Shown: piece by piece, positions 6,701-13,179 of the stretch
Position numbering within the stretch: position 1 is the stretch's first letter
Layout: every line of letters begins with the position of its first letter
Source of the DNA: CAZEXD01 sp964516865
Lineage (GTDB): Bacteria > Patescibacteriota > Minisyncoccia > Minisyncoccales > Staskawiczbacteraceae
DNA: 14,990 bases
Assembly (NCBI GenBank): GCA_964516865.1
Contig: CAZEXD010000014.1
Location: 1 to 14,990, forward strand
Direction of reading: 5' to 3'
The notes under the pieces: generated by a model
What the model was told of the DNA's origin: nothing
What the model saw: only the letters and a program-made list of their open reading frames with translations
The model's database searches: none
Made by a program: the position numbers and the translations under genes

Positions 6701-6894
6701 GCAAACCAATGTTATTTTTGGGTTTGGAAGATTTAACAAACAGGGTAGAGGTGGTTGTTTTCCCCGGTGTAATTGAAAAAAACCCTGGCGTTTTTCAGGA
6801 AAATAAAATTGTCTTTGTTAAAGGAAAGGTTGACAATCGAGACGGCGAAATTAAAATTTTGGCTGACGAAGTAGAAGAAATAATAGAAAGTTAA
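3724..6894 (+). CDS. dnaE: DNA polymerase III alpha subunit
   Basis: This is the replicative DNA polymerase catalytic subunit (C-family). An in-frame ATG lies 16 codons upstream at 3676, but I chose 3724 because MKFTHLHVHSHYSLLDG is the normal start of the PHP domain. That gives 1056 residues. Seen in order: the PHP domain (HVHSHYS, LTDHGALYG, GCEVY); the palm with PGRGSVGGS; the catalytic aspartates in MPDIDLDF (Asp398 and Asp400) and the third in LKVDLLGLKNL (Asp551); GVFQLES; YRPGPM; FNKSHSVAYAMIAYQTAYLK; a helix-hairpin-helix region (IKNVGENVVESI); and an OB domain (VGKLVKIGGIIS onward). The protein stops just after the OB domain, about 100 residues shorter than E. coli DnaE, so the extended C-terminal tau-binding region is mostly missing. 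No Shine-Dalgarno site is visible. thrS follows after 54 bp on the same strand. Confidence 0.98.
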   Translation: MKFTHLHVHSHYSLLDGLPKIDELLDYVKELGMDSVALTDHGALYGAVEFFKKARQKGIKPIIGCEVYQAYERMNQRRINIDDKRYHLVLLVQNEEGYKNLVKLITKAHLEGFYYKPRIDEELLAQHSKGLIALSACLQGKIPQLVLANKIDEAKKQAKKYEEIFGKNNFYLELQHHSHIPEQEKVNKSLINISHQLDIPLVATNDCHYLKPEHAEIQDILMLINTGADPNDPERLTMKADDFSLKKPGEMEKLFSHIPEAIENTQKIVEICNFQFELGKIKLPHFPVPNNKTPEEYLEELCKQGLKTRFGDCPKSEIVERLKYELSIIKKTGFASYFLIVQDFVNWAKTNRIVVGPGRGSVGGSLVAYLINITNVDPLKNNLLFERFLNPERISMPDIDLDFTDRRRDEVINYIAEKYGKDHVAQIITFGTMAARAVIRDVGRALNLPYSYCDQVAKMIPFGLTLEESLNKVKEFKELYESDDQAKKLIDLAKHLEGVARHASTHACGVVISPEPLTDYIPLQRPSQNEENIVTQYEMHTIEDLGLLKVDLLGLKNLTIIEDCLARIYEVHKKSIKIEDIPFDDEQTYKLLQEANTTGVFQLESDGMKRYLKELKPTNFNDIVAMVALYRPGPMQFIPDFIKGKNKEKEVKYLNPKLQPILESTYGICVYQEQLMQIAQQLAGFSLAEADVLRKAVGKKIKDLLQNQKEKFIQGCVKNGINKTIAEKIWQWILPFAEYGFNKSHSVAYAMIAYQTAYLKSHYPVEFMAALLTSEKADVERIAVLIKECKKMGISVLPPDINESFRNFSVVPREKKIRFGLLAIKNVGENVVESIISERKRGGPFKSIYDFISRIQLKILTKKSMESLIKAGVFDKLEERNKLLNNLEEILEANRKNIQNFNNGQKSLFANHSSFNPHVFNLKSAQSISLMEQLSWEKELLGLYVSSHPLEHYKNILEGKTYPLSHLTNEVVGKLVKIGGIISTIKKIITRNGKPMLFLGLEDLTNRVEVVVFPGVIEKNPGVFQENKIVFVKGKVDNRDGEIKILADEVEEIIES

Positions 6895-6948
6895 TTATTT
6901 AATTTAATTTGTTTAATTTAAATTCGTTAAAATAAATATCTTGAATGT

Positions 6949-8757
6949 ATGAAAATTGAAACCATCCGTCATTCCCTATCTCACATTTTGGCTTACGCCG
7001 TAAAAAACCTTTATCGCGAGGTTAAATTGGGCATTGGACCCGCAATTGAAAACGGGTTTTACTATGACTTCGACTTCTCGGAAGTCAAGGTCATAAATCC
7101 CAAAACCAAAGACCAAAGACAAAAATCGCAAACTATTACCATCGAAGATCTGCCGAAAATTGAAGCGGAAATGCGAAAACTAATCTCGCAAAATATTGTT
7201 TTTAAGAAAAAAAACATTACCAAACCTGTCGCTAAAAAATTATTTAAGGGACAACCCCACAAATTAGAATTGACAGAGGAACTGCCGGGGAAAACCGTTT
7301 CTATTTATGAAAGCGGAGAATTTGTTGATTTGTGTAAAGGACCGCATGTTAAATCAAGCAAAGAAATACCGATTGATGGATTTAAATTAACCAAAATTGC
7401 CGGCGCTTACTGGAAGGGAGATGAAAAAAACAAAATGTTAACTCGAATTTATGGTTTAGCGTTTAATACCAAAAAAGAATTAGACGACTATTTGAAAATT
7501 CAGCAAGAAGCGGAAAAAAGAGATCACAGAGTATTGGGCCAAAACCTAGAACTGTTTCTAATTGATGAAAAAATAGGCCAGGGTTTGCCCATTTGGCTCC
7601 CCAAGGCCGCCTTAGTGAGAAAATTAATAGAAAATTACCTTTATAAAGAACTTTCGGAAGCAAATTATCAATGGCTTTACACTCCTCACATTGGGAGCAG
7701 AAAATTATGGGAAGTATCAGGACATTGGAATTTTTATAACGACAGCATGTATCCGGTGTTAGAGGTAGGACAAAGTTTAGAAGACCAACAAAAAGGCAAA
7801 AAACCAAAAATTAAAGAAGAATATCTTTTAAAACCAATGAATTGTCCCTTTCATGTTACGGTTTATAATTCTAAAATCAGAAGTTATAAAGACCTACCGA
7901 TAAAGCTTGCCGAACTGGGAACTGTTTATCGATACGAAAGATCTGGCACGCTCCACGGTTTGACAAGGGTAAGGGGTTTTACTCAGGATGATGCCCATTT
8001 AATCTGCACCAAAGAACAAATGCCGGAAGAATTAGAAAAATTAGTAAAACATGGTTTAAAAATATTAAAAGATTTCGGTTTTGAAACCTTTAATATTTAT
8101 CTTTCAACAAAACCCAAAAAATCCGTTGGTTCTAATACTCAATGGAAAAATGCCACCCAAACCCTTGAGGCGGTTTTAAAAAATCTTCATTTAAATTATC
8201 AGATTGATAAAGGAGGAGGAGTGTTTTATGGTCCCAAAATAGATATAAAAATAAAAGATTTTATGGGAAGAGAATGGCAATGCACTACTATCCAATTTGA
8301 CTTCAATCTGCCGCAAAGATTCGAAATGAAATTCGTAAACAAAAATGGCAATCTTGAAGAACCTTATATGATACACCGGGCTTTATTGGGTTCGCTGGAA
8401 AGATTTTTCGGCGTTTTGATTGAACATTACGCCGGTGCCTTCCCAACTTGGCTCTCCCCCATTCAGGTTTCAATAATACCAATCTCGGAAAAACACAACG
8501 ATTACGCCAAAAAGGTCGAAAAACAACTAAAGGAAAACAATATCCGCGTCGAGACAAAAAGCGAAAACGAAACTTTAAGCAAAAAAATCCGCGAAGCAGA
8601 AATGCGAAAAATTCCCTATCTTTTAATTGTCGGCGACAAAGAAATAAATGCCAATTCGGTGGCAGTCAGAAAAAGAAACAAAGGAGATATCGGAGGAATG
8701 AAATTGGAAAAATTTATTGATAAAATTAAAAAAGAAACTGAAGAAAAGATATCTTAA
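6949..8757 (+). CDS. thrS: Threonyl-tRNA synthetase lacking the TGS domain
   Basis: This class II synthetase charges tRNA-Thr with threonine. At 602 residues it starts directly at the editing domain, so the N-terminal TGS domain of about 60 residues found in E. coli ThrRS is absent. Editing-site residues are present: His8 and His12 (HSLSH), Cys129 and His133 (CKGPH). The catalytic core has motif 1 near 223-248, the zinc ligands Cys299 (KPMNCPFH), His350 (DDAH) and His476 (IHRALLGS), motif 2 (VYRYERSGTLHGLTRVRGFTQDDAH, about 326-350) and motif 3 (HRALLGSLERF). The anticodon-binding domain begins near 504. Two extra stretches stand out compared with E. coli: residues 44-64, encoded by a CAAAGAC-type low-complexity tract, and about 268-290 before the first zinc cysteine. 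It is probably co-transcribed with dnaE. Confidence 0.97.
   Translation: MKIETIRHSLSHILAYAVKNLYREVKLGIGPAIENGFYYDFDFSEVKVINPKTKDQRQKSQTITIEDLPKIEAEMRKLISQNIVFKKKNITKPVAKKLFKGQPHKLELTEELPGKTVSIYESGEFVDLCKGPHVKSSKEIPIDGFKLTKIAGAYWKGDEKNKMLTRIYGLAFNTKKELDDYLKIQQEAEKRDHRVLGQNLELFLIDEKIGQGLPIWLPKAALVRKLIENYLYKELSEANYQWLYTPHIGSRKLWEVSGHWNFYNDSMYPVLEVGQSLEDQQKGKKPKIKEEYLLKPMNCPFHVTVYNSKIRSYKDLPIKLAELGTVYRYERSGTLHGLTRVRGFTQDDAHLICTKEQMPEELEKLVKHGLKILKDFGFETFNIYLSTKPKKSVGSNTQWKNATQTLEAVLKNLHLNYQIDKGGGVFYGPKIDIKIKDFMGREWQCTTIQFDFNLPQRFEMKFVNKNGNLEEPYMIHRALLGSLERFFGVLIEHYAGAFPTWLSPIQVSIIPISEKHNDYAKKVEKQLKENNIRVETKSENETLSKKIREAEMRKIPYLLIVGDKEINANSVAVRKRNKGDIGGMKLEKFIDKIKKETEEKIS
7093..7131 (+). repeat. 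Low-complexity AAAGACCAAAG tract translated in thrS
   Basis: Short CAAAAACC/CAAAGAC variants occur in tandem and encode INPKTKDQRQKSQ, which falls where E. coli ThrRS has no equivalent residues. The composition resembles the intergenic tract after thrS. Confidence 0.5.
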
Positions 8758-8838
8758 ATCCTTCAAATATCAAATCAAAACCAAAATCTTAAACCAAAAA
8801 ATTTTTAACATTTTAGCCCTGGGATTTTGGCATATATC
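8758..8838 (+). other. Low-complexity spacer between thrS and the membrane protein gene
   Basis: The first part is made of short CAAA-based variants (ATCAAATCAAAACCAAAATC and onward). No terminator hairpin or clear promoter is visible, so read-through from thrS is possible. Confidence 0.45.
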
Positions 8839-10464
8839 ATGAATCAATTATCCGAAAAAATAATAAAACTTATTGAACGCTACAAACAAGCGGAAAAGGT
8901 TTTTAAAAAAACAGAGGGAACAACTACCATTCATGTTGACGAAGTTGCCTCCCGCGTAGCCGCTTTTTATGAAAAAATTAGAGGAATTATTGATTGGCGA
9001 GAAGAACATCTTCTTAAAAAGGGTGCTATCGAAAGAATTTTAAAAAGACATTTTCTAATTGGCGTTGACCTTCTTAAGGAAAATTCTAATTCTGAAGAAA
9101 TTGCCGAACCATTGGTTTTGGAGTTAATTCGCGGCGGTCATTATCCTAATGATAAACTTCCCCAAACAAAAATAACCGATGTCCAAAATATACTTAATAA
9201 ATATATCTTTATTTTAAAAAACACCCCCAAAGCCGAAAGCGGACAAGAAGCAATAAGTTTTTATAATTGGCTTTTATCAATTGCTGCTTGTGAAATAGAG
9301 GAAACCCTAAGTTCTTCCTATAAAGAAAGAATCTTAATTGACTTTATGTTTGAGGCGATGAAAGAAAGAATCGTGGTTAATGAGGGCGCTTTCTCAATTA
9401 ATCCTCTCAAGGAGGAAGAAAAAAATATTCAAATTTATATTGCGGTTCACCGCGCTCTTTTTAAACTTGATGCGGCTATAATAAGTTATCATCTTTTAAA
9501 GTATAAGTATCCTAACTGGCAAAACCTCAACCAAACCGAACTGTTAAGTATTTCGCGAGAAATGCTTAATAACAAAAAGAGGATTGAAAAAAGTTTATCG
9601 CATCCGTTAGGCGATAAATTTTACCAAATTTGCGAAAAGTATGATACCCCCTATCTTTTGATTGGTGATATATTGGAAAAAGAAAAGACCGAAGAAATCT
9701 TTAAAAAATCAGATTGGCAAAATTTAGAAAACCTCATTAGAAACGCTTATCAACAAAGATTATTAACATTAAAAGGACGGCTTTTTCGCGCCGCTTTTTA
9801 TTCTACTCTTTCTATTCTTTTAACAAATATTTTCTCCGTTATAGTTTTGGAAATTCCTTTGGCAAAATTAATTACTGGCAAGTTTACTCCTTGGGCTATC
9901 GCCGTTGACATTTTAGGCCCGACCTTTTTAATGTTTTTGCTGGTCGTAACTATCAAACCGCCGTCAAAAAGCAACTTGGAAATAGTAATAATGGAAACAA
10001 TGAAAATTGTTTATCAGCATGAAAAAATGGATATTTACGAAGTAAAGGCGTTTCGCAAAAAAGGAATTAGCGCCACACTGATAATTTCTCTAATTTATCT
10101 ATTAAGCGCGTTTATTTCTTTTGGGGTAATTGTCTGGCTTTTAAATCTTTTTAGATTTCCACCAACTTCAATTGTTATTAATAGTATGTTTGTCGCTCTT
10201 ATATTTTTTGCAGGATTGGCTATTCGAAAAAGAGGACAGGAACTCACAATGGAAGAAAAATCAGAAGGATTCTGGAATTTTCTCTTTGATATATTTTCTT
10301 TACCAGTTGCCGCCGCCGGCCGTTGGCTTTCTATTAAATGGAAGAAATATAATGCGATAGCCATTCTCTTCGCCACGCTCATAGATTTACCCTTTATGGT
10401 CTTTGTTGATTTTCTGGAACAATGGAGATATTTTCTAAAAGAAAAAAAGGAGGAAATACACTAA
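8839..10464 (+). CDS. Large membrane protein of unknown function
   Basis: I chose ATG at 8839 (MNQLSEKIIKLIERYK, 541 residues) over an in-frame TTG four codons earlier. Residues 1 to about 312 are predominantly helical and soluble, with many charged residues and no motif I recognise. From about residue 317 there are hydrophobic segments: about 319-345, 353-372, 410-437, 447-462 and 507-526, with a weaker one at 479-496, giving perhaps four to six membrane helices. The protein therefore looks like a cytoplasmic helical domain joined to a C-terminal membrane domain. The segment between the second and third helices (about 373-408) is hydrophilic. It lies between thrS and a secreted DUF5667/Kazal-like protein, 81 bp after the former. 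No transporter or enzyme signature was seen, so I give no function. Confidence 0.85.
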   Translation: MNQLSEKIIKLIERYKQAEKVFKKTEGTTTIHVDEVASRVAAFYEKIRGIIDWREEHLLKKGAIERILKRHFLIGVDLLKENSNSEEIAEPLVLELIRGGHYPNDKLPQTKITDVQNILNKYIFILKNTPKAESGQEAISFYNWLLSIAACEIEETLSSSYKERILIDFMFEAMKERIVVNEGAFSINPLKEEEKNIQIYIAVHRALFKLDAAIISYHLLKYKYPNWQNLNQTELLSISREMLNNKKRIEKSLSHPLGDKFYQICEKYDTPYLLIGDILEKEKTEEIFKKSDWQNLENLIRNAYQQRLLTLKGRLFRAAFYSTLSILLTNIFSVIVLEIPLAKLITGKFTPWAIAVDILGPTFLMFLLVVTIKPPSKSNLEIVIMETMKIVYQHEKMDIYEVKAFRKKGISATLIISLIYLLSAFISFGVIVWLLNLFRFPPTSIVINSMFVALIFFAGLAIRKRGQELTMEEKSEGFWNFLFDIFSLPVAAAGRWLSIKWKKYNAIAILFATLIDLPFMVFVDFLEQWRYFLKEKKEEIH

Positions 10465-10550
10465 ATAATAATTAAAAATTCAAAAGTCAAAAATTAAAAA
10501 ATCAAAATAAAAATTATTATTAAAAAAATATTTATTAAACAATTAAAAAT
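10465..10550 (+). other. A-rich spacer before the Kazal-like gene
   Basis: This is 86 bp of A-rich sequence with repeated AAAAATTC/AAAAATTA words. I see no clear promoter, Shine-Dalgarno site or terminator. Confidence 0.4.
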
Positions 10551-11885
10551 ATGAAATCGCTTAAAATAACTATTTTTACAATTTTGGTTATTGAAGGAAT
10601 AATCTTTTCATTGGGGGCTTTAGCCCAAGAAAATTCTCAAAATGTGGCAACGCAAAATAACATAACAGCAGAGGAAGAAATAAAAATTGACGAACAGGTT
10701 TCGGCGGCAGATTTAGAAATTAAAGACCCAAAACTTTTGCCAGATAACCCATTCTATTTCTTAAAAGAATGGAAAAGAAAAATCCAACTTGCTCTTAACA
10801 TTAATCAAATTAAAAAAGTAAATTTGGAAAATAAATACGCCAACGAGAGATTGTTAGAATTAAAAAAATTAGTAACCAAGGGCGCAAGTCCGGAAAAAAT
10901 TAAAAGTGCTTTAGAAAATTACCAAGCGCAAATTGATAAAATAAAAGACAGAGTTGAACAAACTAAACAAACAGCGACAGAAAAAGAAGAGACCAATAAG
11001 TTTTTAGATAAGTTTACCAAACAGCAGATTTTAAAAGAAAATATTTTAGAAAAACTTGAAAACCAAGTCCCACCCGAAGTCCGGGAAAAGATAAAAACAG
11101 TCAGAGAAAGACATCTTCAAAGATTTGGCGAAATAATGACAAAACTTGAAGAAAACCCGGAAAAAATCAGAGAAAGAATAGAAAATGCCATAAAAAATAT
11201 CAAGGGTAGTCAGTTCAAAAACTTCAAAAACCTAGAGATTCTCAAAAATTTGGAGAGCAAAGTTCCCGAAAAAGCAAAAGAAGCGATTCAAAGAGCCCAA
11301 GAAAACGCTTTGAAGAGATTACAGGGTGATTTAGAAAAAATGTCTCCTGAAGACCAAGAAAAATTCAAAGATTATATAAGCAAAATTATGGGCGACAAAG
11401 AAAAACAAGCGGAAATTTTAGAAAACCTGTTGTCGGCAAACAAGGAAAAACTAAATCTTCGGGAAAAATTAATGAAAGCAAGAGAAGGGATAATAGAAAA
11501 AATAGAATTAAAAAATGAACAAAAAAATTGTCCCAGCGTTGAAAAACCGGCTGCTGATTTCTGCGCCAATGGTAGGATTATCCCCCAAAAAGACAATAAT
11601 GGCTGCATCATAGAATTTAAATGTGTAATTCCGGGAGAGGTTGAGGCAAAATGCGACGCTGTTTGCAAAAATATCGGCACTCCCAGTGAGGGTTGGTATA
11701 ATTCCTGCACTGGTTCTTTATTAAAAGGAACAAAATGTGCCAATTTGGAAGAAAAACCGCAAATAACAAAGGTTTGTATAGAATTATGGAATCCGGTTTG
11801 CGGAAAAGACGGAAAAACCTACTCTAACAAATGTTTTGCGCTTTCGGCGGGAACGCAAGTTGCTTATGTCGGAGAATGCAAATAA
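10551..11885 (+). CDS. Secreted DUF5667-like helical protein with C-terminal Kazal-like module
   Basis: This 444-residue protein has a Sec signal peptide (MKSLKITIF, hydrophobic to about residue 24, ALA-QE with a likely cut after Ala25). Residues about 58-110 (DPKLLPDNPFYFLKEWKRKI, then NKYANERLLELKKLV) match the pattern of DUF5667, common in CPR exported proteins. A long charged helical region follows to about 325, with an internal duplication: about 166-200 (LEKLENQVPPEVREKIK) and 231-264 (LKNLESKVPEKAKEAIQ) align. The C-terminus holds cysteine-rich modules: C327, C338, C352 and C358; then C368, C372, C386 and C396; then a Kazal signature 409-443 (NPVCGKDGKTYSNKC). Kazal domains inhibit serine proteases and normally have six cysteines. 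Here only four are seen (409, 417, 428, 443), so inhibition is uncertain. It is likely an envelope-associated or released protein. A strong terminator follows. Confidence 0.88.
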   Translation: MKSLKITIFTILVIEGIIFSLGALAQENSQNVATQNNITAEEEIKIDEQVSAADLEIKDPKLLPDNPFYFLKEWKRKIQLALNINQIKKVNLENKYANERLLELKKLVTKGASPEKIKSALENYQAQIDKIKDRVEQTKQTATEKEETNKFLDKFTKQQILKENILEKLENQVPPEVREKIKTVRERHLQRFGEIMTKLEENPEKIRERIENAIKNIKGSQFKNFKNLEILKNLESKVPEKAKEAIQRAQENALKRLQGDLEKMSPEDQEKFKDYISKIMGDKEKQAEILENLLSANKEKLNLREKLMKAREGIIEKIELKNEQKNCPSVEKPAADFCANGRIIPQKDNNGCIIEFKCVIPGEVEAKCDAVCKNIGTPSEGWYNSCTGSLLKGTKCANLEEKPQITKVCIELWNPVCGKDGKTYSNKCFALSAGTQVAYVGECK

Positions 11886-11900
11886 AAAAATAAAGAAATC

Positions 11901-11939
11901 CCCACAAAAACAGCCGCTTGAAGCGGCTGTTTTTGTGGG
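11901..11939 (+). terminator. Symmetric rho-independent terminator
   Basis: A perfect 19-bp inverted repeat (11901-11919 with 11921-11939) has a GC-rich core, CAGCCGCTT-G-AAGCGGCTG. The core is followed by TTTTT and preceded by AAAAA, so it can end transcription in either direction. It begins 15 bp after the Kazal-like gene stop and separates that gene from miaB. Confidence 0.93.
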
Positions 11940-11954
11940 TTAAAATTAAACGAT

Positions 11955-13169
11955 ATGAAATATTATATAATTAATTTCGGCTGCCAAATGAATAAAAGCG
12001 ATTCCGAACGAGTGGCGGCATTTTTAGAAAGGAAAGGATATAAACAGGTCTTGAAAATAAACGAGGCAGATTTAATAGTGGTTAATATGTGTTCGGTTAG
12101 ACAATCAGCGGTTGACCGGGTTTTAGGATTAACTAAAAAATTTAAGGAGCTAAGAAACAAAAACCATAAACTAAAAACTATACTTACGGGCTGCGTTCTA
12201 AAAAAAGATAAAACCAAGTTTGCTAAAATCTTTGACTCTGTGGTCGGCATTAAAAATCTTTTAGAAAAAGAGGATTATCTAAAAATTAAACCCAAATACC
12301 AATCCTCTTTTTTGGCAGAAGTTCCGATAATGACTGGTTGCAATAATTTTTGCGCCTATTGCGTGGTGCCCTATACGCGAGGAAAAGAAATCGCCAGGCC
12401 AGCGCAAGAAATAATTTGCGAAGTTAAGAATTTAATAAAAAATGGCTACAAAGAAATCTGGCTTTTGGGACAAAATGTTAATTCTTATCAAAACAATAAA
12501 GTAAATTTTCCAAAGTTATTGAAAATGATAAGTAAAATTCGGGGAAAATTCTGGATAAGATTTACCTCTCCGCATCCCAAAGATTTTTCTAATGAATTGA
12601 TAGAAGTGATGGTAAAAAGCAAGAAAATAACTCCTTATTTAAATTTGCCAGTTCAATCGGGCGATGACACCGTCTTAAAAAGAATGAACCGAAATTACAC
12701 AACAGCGCAATACAAAAATTTAGTTAAAAAAATCAGAGATCGGATCCCTGAAATAACTCTTTCTACCGATGTGATAGTGGGTTTTCCGGGCGAAACAAAA
12801 AAACAATTTGAAAATACGGTAAAACTTTTTAAAGAAATAAAATATGATATGGCTTATATCAGTAAATATTCTCCTCGCGCTGGCACAGCGGCGGCAAAAA
12901 TGAAAAATAACGTCTCTCCAAAAGAAAAAGAACGCCGATTCAAAGTATTAAACGAAATTTTGAAAAAAACTGCCCTTGAAAATAACAAAAAATTTATCGG
13001 AAAAATATTAGAAGTTTTAGCAAAAGAAGCCAAAAAAAGTTTTTTGATTGGAAAGTCTTGGCAGTATAAAACAGTAAAATTTAAGGGCTCCCAAAATCTA
13101 ATAGGAAAATTTGTAAAAGTAAAAATTGTTGACGTTACCCCATACGGCTTAAGTGGAGAAATTTGCTAA
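11955..13169 (+). CDS. miaB: tRNA-2-methylthio-N6-dimethylallyladenosine synthase
   Basis: MiaB is a radical-SAM methylthiotransferase that converts i6A37 to ms2i6A37 in tRNAs reading UNN codons. The 404-residue protein shows the N-terminal MTTase domain with its three iron-sulfur cysteines, Cys10 (NFGCQMNKSDSE), Cys46 (VNMCSVRQSA) and Cys80 (LTGCVLKKD). The radical-SAM cluster motif is C129-x3-C133-x2-C136 (TGCNNFCAYCVVPYTRGKE). LLGQNVNSY, RFTSPHPKDF, LPVQSGDDTVLKRMNR and STDVIVGFPGET follow, then a TRAM-type RNA-binding end (VLAKEAKKSFLIGKS to YGLSGEIC). It is somewhat shorter than E. coli MiaB (about 474), mainly at the linker after Cys80. The related RimO and MtaB are less likely given the motif wording and the adjacent miaA. 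ATG at 11955 puts the first motif at the usual place. Confidence 0.96.
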   Translation: MKYYIINFGCQMNKSDSERVAAFLERKGYKQVLKINEADLIVVNMCSVRQSAVDRVLGLTKKFKELRNKNHKLKTILTGCVLKKDKTKFAKIFDSVVGIKNLLEKEDYLKIKPKYQSSFLAEVPIMTGCNNFCAYCVVPYTRGKEIARPAQEIICEVKNLIKNGYKEIWLLGQNVNSYQNNKVNFPKLLKMISKIRGKFWIRFTSPHPKDFSNELIEVMVKSKKITPYLNLPVQSGDDTVLKRMNRNYTTAQYKNLVKKIRDRIPEITLSTDVIVGFPGETKKQFENTVKLFKEIKYDMAYISKYSPRAGTAAAKMKNNVSPKEKERRFKVLNEILKKTALENNKKFIGKILEVLAKEAKKSFLIGKSWQYKTVKFKGSQNLIGKFVKVKIVDVTPYGLSGEIC

Positions 13170-13179
13170 TTTAATTAAA

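Noticed and set aside
7463..7807. Opposite-strand open frame of 114 codons inside thrS
   Set aside because: It lies wholly within a clearly conserved synthetase gene and its product has no recognisable pattern.
8448..8720. Same-strand open frame of 90 codons in another frame of thrS
   Set aside because: It overlaps the anticodon-binding domain of ThrRS completely; its lysine- and arginine-rich product is what A-rich sequence gives in a shifted frame.
8827..8838. TTG start four codons ahead of the large membrane protein
   Set aside because: An in-frame ATG lies 12 bp further on, and nothing in the sequence favours the TTG.
11372..11743. Opposite-strand open frame of 123 codons inside the Kazal-like gene
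   Set aside because: It is antisense to a gene with a signal peptide and recognisable domains; low stop frequency opposite lysine/glutamate-rich coding explains it.
13153..13179. GTG start of miaA overlapping miaB
   Set aside because: The ATG at 13180 gives the normal MiaA length before the P-loop; the extra nine residues look like untranslated spacer, although coupling by overlap cannot be excluded.
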